The notes under the pieces: model-generated
Database searches by the model: none
What the model was told of the DNA's origin: nothing
What the model saw: only the letters and a program-made list of their open reading frames with translations
Origin: Brevundimonas sp.
GTDB lineage: Bacteria > Pseudomonadota > Alphaproteobacteria > Caulobacterales > Caulobacteraceae
NCBI RefSeq assembly: GCF_030682035.1
Contig: NZ_JAUXQZ010000025.1
Location: 372,001-436,000 of the forward strand
Length of the DNA stretch: 64,000 bases
Reading direction: 5' to 3'
Program-made: the position numbers and the translations under genes
Shown here: piece after piece, positions 57,634 through 64,000 of the stretch
Position numbering within the stretch: the stretch's first letter is position 1
Layout: the number at the start of each line of letters is the position of its first letter

Positions 57634-58070
57634 GCGGCGCCCCTCCCGAAGGCGGCAATCCCGCGACGATGGCGCGGAAACCGGCCGGGAGCCAGCGCCA
57701 CCATATCGATTCGCAGCACATGACCGGCCAAGCTGGGTCTTTGGCGCAACACCGACCGACCGGCGGAGAGCAGCCGGTCGTACTGGTCGGGGCCGAGGGC
57801 GGTGAGCGCCCCTTCAAGGGTGGCGCGGCGTTTGACCTCGACCACGGCCAGAACCTTGCCGCGGCGGGCGAGGATGTCGATCTCGCCGGCGCGGGTCTTC
57901 AGACGGAAGCCGAGCACCTGATAACCCTTGGCCATCAGCAGGGCGGCGGCCAGCCATTCCGAGCGATGGCCGAGCCGGTGGGAGACGGCCCCGAGGGCGA
58001 CGCGCCAGCCGCGCTTGGTCCGCGCGACCCTCGGCGCTTTCAGGCGGCTCGCGGGCCGTTCCGGGCTCAC
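57630..58070 (-). CDS. yraN: YraN/UPF0102 endonuclease-like protein
   Basis: The product is 146 residues. The nuclease-fold motif GEIDILARRGKVLAVVEVKRR and the preceding LGHRSEWLAAALLMAKGYQVL are diagnostic. Members resemble Holliday-junction resolvases, but activity is generally unproven. The GTG at 58070 overlaps the rsmI stop in GTGA, and its own stop overlaps the sirB1 start, giving a tightly coupled rsmI-yraN-sirB1 run. Confidence 0.88.
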   Translation of the reverse strand: MSPERPASRLKAPRVARTKRGWRVALGAVSHRLGHRSEWLAAALLMAKGYQVLGFRLKTRAGEIDILARRGKVLAVVEVKRRATLEGALTALGPDQYDRLLSAGRSVLRQRPSLAGHVLRIDMVALAPGRFPRHRRGIAAFGRGAA

Positions 58071-58951
58071 CGGCCCTGCAACTCCAGCGCCCGCTTGTAG
58101 AGCGGTTTGCGCGGCAGGTTCAGGGCCTTGGACACCTCCGCCGCCGCCTCGCCGGGGGGCAGGCGGGTCATGGCCTCGGCAAGCGCCGCGTCGGCGTCGG
58201 CCTCGGAGGCGACCTCCATCTCGCCGGGAGCCACGACGATGACGATCTCGCCCTTGGGCGACTGGCAGCGGGGATCGGCGGCCAGTTCGGCGAGGGAGCC
58301 GCGTACGCACTCCTCGTACAGCTTGGTCAGTTCGCGGGCGACGGCGGCGGGGCGCGGCCCCAGCACGGCGGCCATGTCAGAGAGGCTGTCGGCCAGACGT
58401 GGACCGCTTTCGAAGAAGACCAGCGTCTGGCGGGCGGTCCTGACCTCTTCCAGAGCCGCGCGGCGGGCGCCGGATCTGGCGGGCAGAAAGCCGGCGAACA
58501 GCACCCTGTCGGCGGGCAGGCCGGCGATGCACAGGGCCGCCAGCAGGCTGGACGGGCCGGGAATAGGATGGACCGGCAGGCCGGCCGCGATCACCGCCCG
58601 GGCTACGACGAAGCCGGGGTCGCTGACCAGCGGCGTGCCGGCGTCGGAGACGAGGGCGACCACCGCCCCCTCGCGCAGCCGTTCGATGGCCAGTTCGGCG
58701 GCGCGCGGCGAGGCGTGGTCGTCGCACCGCTCCAGCTTCGCCTTCAGCCCGTAGGCCGACAGGAGTTTGGCGGTGACCCGGGTGTCCTCGGCCAGCACCA
58801 GGTCGGCGGCGGCCAGAACGTCGAGCGCCCGCAGGGTCATGTCCCTCAGATTCCCGATCGGCGTCGCCACCAGATAGAGGCCGGACGCCACGGGGCGCGG
58901 CGGCGGGACGGTCGGCGGGAACGGCGAAGGATCAGGGCTGGACTCTGGCAT
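58067..58951 (-). CDS. rsmI: 16S rRNA (cytidine-1402-2'-O)-methyltransferase
   Basis: RsmI methylates the ribose of C1402 in 16S rRNA. The product is 294 residues. Motifs are LYLVATPIGNLRDMTLRALD, VLAEDTRVTAKLLS, ALVSDAGTPLVSDPGF and PIPGPSSLLAAL. The N-terminal 20 residues are Pro/Ser-rich. The chosen ATG (58951) gives the family length; longer in-frame readings add repetitive sequence. Confidence 0.94.
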   Translation of the reverse strand: MPESSPDPSPFPPTVPPPRPVASGLYLVATPIGNLRDMTLRALDVLAAADLVLAEDTRVTAKLLSAYGLKAKLERCDDHASPRAAELAIERLREGAVVALVSDAGTPLVSDPGFVVARAVIAAGLPVHPIPGPSSLLAALCIAGLPADRVLFAGFLPARSGARRAALEEVRTARQTLVFFESGPRLADSLSDMAAVLGPRPAAVARELTKLYEECVRGSLAELAADPRCQSPKGEIVIVVAPGEMEVASEADADAALAEAMTRLPPGEAAAEVSKALNLPRKPLYKRALELQGR

Positions 58952-59513
58952 CGGCGGGACCGTGCCAGCGGGGACCGCCCGGCTCAAGGGCGGGCGATTG
59001 AACGCCGCGCGGTGGAGTGGGCGCGGCCGACCCCGGAAAAATGCCGAAAAGCGAGACTCTCGCCCCTCGGCGGCGGACGCTGGAAGGGGGAATTGCGCGG
59101 GGTAGCGCGCGATCCGGGCTGGCCGGATCGTTGGGTATAGCGATGTCAAAGACCGTGGCGGCGGGATTTCAGTCCCGAGCAGAGCATTTTATCACGGTCG
59201 CAAGGGGCGTCAGGGAAACAGGCGGGGTTTGGCCGGCGCATCAGGGCGAGAGGGCACGGTCGGGGTGCGAAAGGAACGGAATACCGGGGGCGGGAATGTC
59301 GTCTTTTGGCGCGGGCGCGACCACTTGGCTGATCAAGATCCCGAATGCTCACCGGGATCGAATCTCGCCATAAAGCATTGATAGTCAATATAGACGGAGC
59401 TGCGTGAGCTGGACCGTGTATTTTGGTCCAACAGTATCAGTAAAATACAGCGTTCTTTAAGTGTAGACGCCGACAATTTTCGGCCGGCGCATGATTTCGC
59501 GCGCCGCTCAAGC
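58952..59513. other. 562-bp intergenic region with AT-rich right end
   Basis: No gene is seen between divergent rsmI and the glycosyltransferase gene. The left half is GC-rich. From about 59370 on, the sequence becomes markedly AT-richer (TGATAGTCAATATAGAC, TAAAATACAG). Two hairpins stand out: GATCCCG/CGGGATC near 59338-59360 and TGGACC/GGTCCA near 59409-59430. It probably holds the promoter and leader of the glycosyltransferase operon. Confidence 0.5.
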
Positions 59514-60866
59514 TTGACCATTGCACCGAAAGCGCGAGAACGGCGGTCTCTATACCTTCCTGTCCATGTAAAATTTACAATCGCCTTTTGTTTCGCAATT
59601 GCCTGGGCCGCGCTCAGCATCGCCCTGTCACTGCGCTGGCTCGCCGACCTCGCCGACCTCGTTTCCTTCCCGCTGGCCCTGATCATCATCGGCTTCATCG
59701 CCTATGTGCCGGGCTTCATGAACGCCTTCATGATCGGCACGATCATCCTCGACCGCCGACCGCCGCACACGCCGCCCGCGATCTACCCCCCCGTCAGCAT
59801 CCTGGTGGCCTGCTACAACGAGGCGCTCAACATCGGGGACACGCTGAACAGCCTGGCCCGCCAGGACTACCCCGGGCGGTTCGAGGTCATCGTGCTGAAC
59901 GACGGCTCTGACGACGACACCGCCCTGGTCGCGGCGCGGACGGTCGGCCGGGTGAAGGCGCGGTCGCAGGCCGAATTCCGGCTGATGAATTTCGAGGTCA
60001 ACGCCGGCAAGTCGACGGTGCTGAACCGGGGGCTGGCGTTCGCGGCGCACGATCTGGTCGCCACGGTGGACGGGGACTGCTGGCTGCGCACCGACGCCCT
60101 GCGCCGGATCGTCGAGCGGATGCTGTCAGATCCGCCGGGCACCGAGGCCGTCGCCGGGGCGGTGCTGGTGCGGAATTCACGCCGCAACATCCTGACCCGC
60201 GCCCAGGAGTGGGATTATTTTCACGGCATCGCCGCCGTCAAACGCATGCAGAGCATGTACCACGGCACCCTCGTCGCCCAGGGAGCCTTCTCGCTCTACA
60301 CCCGGCGCGGGCTGGAGGCGGTCGGCGGCTGGCCGCCCTGCGTCGGCGAGGACATCGTCGTGACCTGGGCGCTGCTGAAGGCGGGCTATCGCGTCGGCTA
60401 TGCCGAGGACGCCCTGGTGTTCACCAATGTCCCGCACGAGTTCCGGCAGTTCGCCAACCAGCGGCGGCGCTGGTCGCGCGGTCTGATCGAGGCGTTCAAG
60501 GCTCACTGGCCGCTGCTGTTCAAATGGCGGCTGTCCACCCTGTTCATCTGGTGGAACCTGTTCTTCCTGCCGCTGGACCTTGTCTACACCTTCGCCTTCA
60601 TCCCGGGGCTCATTCTGGCGCTGTTCGGCATCTATTGGATCGCCGGGCCGTTGACGTTGGCGGTGCTGCCGCTGGCGGCGGTCTGGAACTGGTTCATCTA
60701 CCGGGTCCAGCGAAAGATGTTCCGCGCCCAGGGCATGCGGGTCCGGGGCAATGCCGACGGCTTCCTCTTCTACGTCTTCGCCTACAGCCTGCTGATGCAA
60801 CCGGTCTGCGTCGGCGGTTATTTCGCTGAATTGGCCGGTCTGAGAAAGAACTGGGGAACGAAATGA
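59514..60866 (+). CDS. Family 2 glycosyltransferase, PgaC-like processive synthase
   Basis: The product is 450 residues. Two N-terminal membrane segments precede a GT-A domain: substrate Asp in VLNDGSDDDT (D130), TVDGDCW, the general base in PCVGEDIVVTW and the processivity motif QRRRW (Q316). At least three C-terminal membrane segments follow. Poly-beta-1,6-GlcNAc synthase (PgaC) is the nearest type. The TTG start is tentative: no Shine-Dalgarno sequence is visible and no in-frame ATG exists nearby. The first 25 codons are AT-richer than the rest. It overlaps the next gene by four bases. Confidence 0.8.
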   Translation: MTIAPKARERRSLYLPVHVKFTIAFCFAIAWAALSIALSLRWLADLADLVSFPLALIIIGFIAYVPGFMNAFMIGTIILDRRPPHTPPAIYPPVSILVACYNEALNIGDTLNSLARQDYPGRFEVIVLNDGSDDDTALVAARTVGRVKARSQAEFRLMNFEVNAGKSTVLNRGLAFAAHDLVATVDGDCWLRTDALRRIVERMLSDPPGTEAVAGAVLVRNSRRNILTRAQEWDYFHGIAAVKRMQSMYHGTLVAQGAFSLYTRRGLEAVGGWPPCVGEDIVVTWALLKAGYRVGYAEDALVFTNVPHEFRQFANQRRRWSRGLIEAFKAHWPLLFKWRLSTLFIWWNLFFLPLDLVYTFAFIPGLILALFGIYWIAGPLTLAVLPLAAVWNWFIYRVQRKMFRAQGMRVRGNADGFLFYVFAYSLLMQPVCVGGYFAELAGLRKNWGTK

Positions 60867-61777
60867 ATCGCATCCTCGCAATGCTGCTGGGCGCGGCGGC
60901 GCTTGTGTTCGCCCCGGCCGTCGCGGCCCAGGAAATCCCTTACTGGCAGGCCGTCAGCGCCGACCTGTTCGCCTCGACCGACGCGGACGAGGCGGAGACG
61001 GTGAAGGCCGGGGTCAGCTTCGACTGGCGATATCGCGGTCCGGGGGACTATCAGGGCGGCCGCCTGGAGGCCGCGCGCTTCTCGCCCGCGACCGGACCGT
61101 CCACTGAGGAACAGCGCCTCTACTACCGGTTTGCGCAAACCGGTGAGGACTGGTCGTGGAACGGCATGGTCGGGACCAATGGCGAGACCGTCCTGGGATC
61201 GCTGAGCGTGCACAATAACGATCGCATCCGGCAGGAGTATTTCATCGAGCGCGAACGCCTCGAGACGGCGCAGGGTCTGGACCAGGACCTCTACCATACC
61301 TTTGTCGGGGCGGCCTTCGACCTGCCGATCGATGAGCGCAACACGCTCACAGCGCTGGTCGGAGTTCAGGATTTCGACGGCGAGAACCTGCGCACCCACC
61401 TGCGGGCCCGCGCCATCCACGTGGTCAAGCCGGAATGGGGGCTCAGCGTCCAGCTCCGGACCCGATATTTCCATAACAGCGTGCCCGCCGAGGCCGACTA
61501 TTTCTCGCCCGAATGGTACGTCGAGGTCCTGCCGGTCGTGCAGGTCCAGCGATTCCACAATGGCTGGCGCTATCAGGCGGCCGTAGGCATCGGGGCGCAG
61601 CGCGAAGCCGGGTCCGACTGGCGTGCAGCGCGCCATTTCGAGGCCTCGGTCACCAGCCCGCCGATCAGCCGTGACTGGCATGTCAGGGCAGCCGTCGTGC
61701 ACAGCAACGCCCCGGTCACGTCGGAGCGGGGCTATGACTACAGTCAGGTCTCGCTGTCGCTGACCCGGGCGTTCTGA
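60863..61777 (+). CDS. Outer-membrane beta-barrel protein, partner of glycosyltransferase
   Basis: The product is 304 residues with a signal peptide ending in AVAAQ. The mature part shows alternating beta-strands (RLYYRFAQTGEDWSWNGMVG, RARAIHVVKPEWGLSVQLRT) and a C-terminal Phe in SLSLTRAF, the mark of an outer-membrane barrel. It resembles the porin end of PgaA and lacks its TPR region. With the glycosyltransferase (ATGA overlap) it likely makes a polysaccharide synthesis and export pair. Exact function is inferred. Confidence 0.7.
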   Translation: MNRILAMLLGAAALVFAPAVAAQEIPYWQAVSADLFASTDADEAETVKAGVSFDWRYRGPGDYQGGRLEAARFSPATGPSTEEQRLYYRFAQTGEDWSWNGMVGTNGETVLGSLSVHNNDRIRQEYFIERERLETAQGLDQDLYHTFVGAAFDLPIDERNTLTALVGVQDFDGENLRTHLRARAIHVVKPEWGLSVQLRTRYFHNSVPAEADYFSPEWYVEVLPVVQVQRFHNGWRYQAAVGIGAQREAGSDWRAARHFEASVTSPPISRDWHVRAAVVHSNAPVTSERGYDYSQVSLSLTRAF

Positions 61778-61784
61778 CGGGGCG

Positions 61785-62948
61785 TCACACCAGCAGCGCC
61801 CTCAACACCCCGTCCAGCACCGGCCGCCCGGCGCTTGTCGCCCTGACCCGGCCCGCCTCCACGGTCAGGAACCCGTCCGCGATCAGTCCGGCCAGCGGCT
61901 CCGTCTCCACACCCCGGCCCAGCAGCGCCAGATCACTCACCGCCACGCCCTCGACCGTCCGCAACCCCAGCAGCACCTTCTCCTCCGCCGCGTCCCGCGC
62001 CGACTGCGTCTCCCGCTCGCTCCACGGCGCGCCCGTCGCGACTCCCGCGACATACGGACCGATCCCTTTGTGCGCGACGGTCGCCGTCCTTGCCCCACCC
62101 AGCGTCAACCGCCCATGCGCGCCCGGTCCTACGCCCAGATAGTCGCCGCCGCGCCAGACGTGGAGGTTGTGCGCCGATCTCGCCGCCTCGCCGCGCGCAT
62201 GGTTGGAGACCTCATAGGCGTCGAAGCCGGCGGCCTCGAGCACGGTCTGGGTGGTTTCGTACAATGCGGCGGCGCGGTCCTCGTCGGGCGGGGTCCAGGC
62301 GCCGCGGGCCACGGCGCGGCCGAAGGCGGTCGTGGGCTCTATGGTCAGCTGATAGGGCGAGACGTGTTCGAAGCCGAGGTCGAGGGCCTCGGTCAGCTCG
62401 GCGCGCCAGCCTTCGACGGTCTGGTTGGGAAGGGCATGGATCAGGTCGATCGACAGGCGGGGGAAGGCGCGGGCGGCGACGGCGACGGCGCGGCGGGCCT
62501 CGTCCGCCGAATGGTTGCGGCCGAGGAAGGCCAGGGCCGCGTCGTCCAGCGCCTGCACCCCCATGGACAGGCGGTTGACCCCTGCGTCGGCCAAGGCGGC
62601 GAAGCGGGCGGACTCGGCGTCGGTGGGATTGGCCTCGAGCGTGATCTCCATGGCGCCGCGCGGCGGGAACAGGGCGCGGGCGCGGGCGCTGATGGCGGCC
62701 ACGGCTTCGGGCGCCATCAGCGAGGGCGTGCCGCCGCCGAAGAAGATGGAGGCCAGCCGGCGCGGGCCGGTCAGGGCGGCCTGGGCTTCCATGTCTGTGA
62801 GGATGGCGTCGGCCAGCGCCGCCTGTTCGTCGGTCCTGCCCCGGTCACGGACGACGTTGAAGTCGCAATAGGGGCAGATGCGGGCGCAATACGGCCAGTG
62901 GACGTACAGCGCCACGTCCGTTCCGGGATCAGGAACCGGGTCAGTCAA
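61785..62948 (-). CDS. hemW: Radical SAM heme chaperone HemW
   Basis: HemW is a coproporphyrinogen oxidase-like radical SAM protein that inserts heme. The product is 387 residues. The cluster motif is CARICPYCDFN (CxxxCxxC), preceded by ALYVHWPY, and FFGGGTPSLM and LTIEPTTAFGR follow. The Cys preceding the cluster in true HemN is absent, favouring HemW. The start is TTG at 62948, within the 3' end of rdgB (8-bp overlap); no ATG is available before the motif. Confidence 0.88.
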   Translation of the reverse strand: MTDPVPDPGTDVALYVHWPYCARICPYCDFNVVRDRGRTDEQAALADAILTDMEAQAALTGPRRLASIFFGGGTPSLMAPEAVAAISARARALFPPRGAMEITLEANPTDAESARFAALADAGVNRLSMGVQALDDAALAFLGRNHSADEARRAVAVAARAFPRLSIDLIHALPNQTVEGWRAELTEALDLGFEHVSPYQLTIEPTTAFGRAVARGAWTPPDEDRAAALYETTQTVLEAAGFDAYEVSNHARGEAARSAHNLHVWRGGDYLGVGPGAHGRLTLGGARTATVAHKGIGPYVAGVATGAPWSERETQSARDAAEEKVLLGLRTVEGVAVSDLALLGRGVETEPLAGLIADGFLTVEAGRVRATSAGRPVLDGVLRALLV

Positions 62949-63543
62949 TCAAACACGCCTTCAGCTTCTCGAACGCCCGCGCGCGGTGGCTGATGGAGTC
63001 CTTCAGGACAGGGTCCAGTTCGCCGAAGGTCTGGCTCTGCCCGTCGGGAATGAAGATGGGGTCATAGCCGAAGCGGCGGTCGCCACGCGGGGGGAAGGTC
63101 AGCAGGCCGTCGACCCGGCCCTCGACCACCACGGCGGGACCCTCGGGCCAGGCCACGGCCAGGGCCGAGGTGAACCAGGCGCGGCGATCCGGCGAGCCGG
63201 TCTCTTCCAGCCGCTCCTCAACGCGGCGCATGGCGAAGGCGAAATCCTTGTCCGGACCCGCCCAGCGCGCCGAGAAGATGCCGGGCGCCCCGTCCAGGGC
63301 CGCGACCGACAGGCCCGAGTCATCGGCCAGGGCGACTTCGCCCGCACGGTCCGCCGCGTGGCGGGCCTTGAGCAGGGCGTTGCCCGTGAAAGTGCTTTCG
63401 GTCTCGTCCGGTTCGGGCAGATCCAGGCTCGCAGCGGTAACCACCGCGTAATGTCCGCCCAGAAGCGCGTCGATCTCGACGGCCTTGCCGGGATTGTGCG
63501 TCGCCACGACCAGCCGCATCCCCTTGATAAGCTTCAGATTCAT
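62941..63543 (-). CDS. rdgB: dITP/XTP pyrophosphatase RdgB (HAM1)
   Basis: RdgB hydrolyses non-canonical purine triphosphates such as dITP and XTP. The product is about 200 residues. Motifs are MRLVVATHNPGKAVEI, TESTFTGNALLKARHAA, ALADDSGLSVAALDGAPGIF and FGYDPIFIP. Several starts are possible (63552 GTG-type, 63543 ATG, 63519 ATG). I list the ATG at 63543; the family core begins at 63519. hemW follows with an 8-bp overlap. Confidence 0.92.
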   Translation of the reverse strand: MNLKLIKGMRLVVATHNPGKAVEIDALLGGHYAVVTAASLDLPEPDETESTFTGNALLKARHAADRAGEVALADDSGLSVAALDGAPGIFSARWAGPDKDFAFAMRRVEERLEETGSPDRRAWFTSALAVAWPEGPAVVVEGRVDGLLTFPPRGDRRFGYDPIFIPDGQSQTFGELDPVLKDSISHRARAFEKLKACLID

Positions 63544-63583
63544 CCTGATCACGCGCTCCGCAACAATCTATTGCCAAAGTTTA

Positions 63584-63600
63584 ATATCGTTAAACGATAT
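63584..63600. promoter_or_regulatory. 17-bp perfect palindrome, candidate operator
   Basis: ATATCGTT-A-AACGATAT is a perfect inverted repeat, 41 bp upstream of the rdgB start and in an AT-rich patch. The form resembles binding sites of small winged-helix repressors such as PadR. It may overlap the rdgB promoter. No regulator gene is adjacent. Confidence 0.5.
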
Positions 63601-63603
63601 GTA

Positions 63604-63626
63604 ACGTGCCTTTCCTCAGGGCACGT
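63604..63626. promoter_or_regulatory. Hairpin next to the palindrome
   Basis: ACGTGCC and GGCACGT form a 7-bp stem with a nine-base loop, three bases right of the 17-bp palindrome. It could be part of the same regulatory region or of the leader of the small-protein gene. No T-run follows. Confidence 0.4.
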
Positions 63627-63754
63627 CCTATCTATGCCTTCAAGGACGGACGCCGCGACGTTCCCCGAACAAGCCGATACCGGCAAGATCGATGCAGCGG
63701 AATAACATAAGAGGGGTGAAAACGTCCCTCACTCAGGACCAACGGAGAACGACT

Positions 63755-63871
63755 ATGAATACCATGAGCGCATCGCACTTCATCGAGAAGATCGGCCACG
63801 GCATCCTCAACGCCTTCCTGCTCGCCGCCCTGCCGACCGCCCTGGTCACCACCCTGATCCAGGCCCTGTGA
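63755..63871 (+). CDS. Small 38-residue membrane-active protein
   Basis: The product has 38 residues: a polar N-terminus (MNTMSASHFIEKIGHG) and one hydrophobic helix (ILNAFLLAALPTALVTTLI). An upstream GGAG lies eight bases before the ATG. The segment has one stop, and a REP-like palindrome begins nine bases after it. Small proteins of this pattern occur in related bacteria, but I know no function. It is too short to be certain. Confidence 0.5.
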   Translation: MNTMSASHFIEKIGHGILNAFLLAALPTALVTTLIQAL

Positions 63872-63880
63872 CACCCTTCT

Positions 63881-63910
63881 GGCCTCAAGTAGCCCGAAGG
63901 GCGGTAGGCC
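63881..63910. repeat. REP-like palindrome, copy 7
   Basis: GGCCTCAAGT, then AGCCC-GAA-GGGC hairpin, then GGTAGGCC, with outer arms GGCCT/AGGCC. This is the clearest copy. It directly follows the small-protein gene. The remaining 90 bases to the window end hold a possible gene start (ATG at 63949) that cannot be judged. Confidence 0.8.
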
Positions 63911-64000
63911 AAACCAAAAGAGTCTCACAGGAGCTTTGACGATCGGCATGACAATCGCGATGAATAAGACCGCGTGTGGCTTCGCCGGACCGCGCGCGGC

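Noticed and set aside
63949..64000. Start of a further gene at the right edge
   Set aside because: Only 17 codons are visible and no clear motif is present, so it is not listed as a feature.

Overview
This window is GC-rich bacterial chromosome from an alphaproteobacterium, most likely a Caulobacteraceae member and probably Brevundimonas. That assignment rests on protein character and gene neighbourhoods, for example DUF484-xerC, acnA-ccmABCDG and gshB-sirB1-yraN-rsmI. It is inference, because no database search was possible. Coding density is about 90 %. I see no prophage, insertion sequence, CRISPR array or rRNA, and one tRNA gene.

Layout. 1-1667 (-): start of the ATP synthase operon (atpH and a truncated atpA). 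1870-9205: a YedI-type membrane protein, TerC, glutaminyl cyclotransferase, priA, transaldolase, DUF484 and xerC. 9218-13427 (-): lipoamide dehydrogenase, a small membrane protein, a PAS histidine kinase and tRNA-Gly(GCC). 13551-17677: an SDR, a YkvA-like protein, a MddA-like membrane methyltransferase, a quinone oxidoreductase and an isoaspartyl peptidase. 17792-19503: a methyltransferase and a lipoprotein with slightly atypical composition. 19677-26046: aconitase, then the cytochrome c maturation genes ccmA, B, C, D and G, interrupted by repeats and a small PhnA-like gene on the other strand. 26168-29747: a small protein, a DUF1223 protein and a secreted PPC + CHAT-protease pair. 29744-34072: an APH-type kinase, glpK, a threonine dehydratase-like enzyme and a MaoC hydratase. 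34069-37276: an amino-sugar dehydrogenase/aminotransferase pair (GnnA/GnnB-like, probably for diamino-sugar lipid A), an unknown protein and gmhB. 37366-42900: a hydrolase, nadE, ftsY, a YciB/IspZ protein and a MarR regulator with a histone-like tail. 42935-51003: two tandem S9 peptidases, dapF and maeB. 51000-58951 (-): an AmpG-like transporter, a soluble hybrid kinase, comM, gshB, sirB1, yraN and rsmI. 59514-61777: a PgaC-like glycosyltransferase coupled to an outer-membrane barrel. 61785-64000: hemW, rdgB and a 38-residue small protein.

Most genes are housekeeping. The unusual layer is in the spacers. One 30-40 nt REP-like palindrome, with feet CTCAAG and TAG, occurs about seven times. Several larger inverted-repeat pairs also occur. 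Two of these repeats place the ribosome binding sites of ccmA and ccmB inside perfect or near-perfect 9-bp hairpins, and another repeat encodes the C-terminus of CcmD. Other points of interest are a PriA that has lost one of its two zinc sites, the secreted CHAT/PPC pair, and the two-gene exopolysaccharide-type locus with an AT-rich leader.
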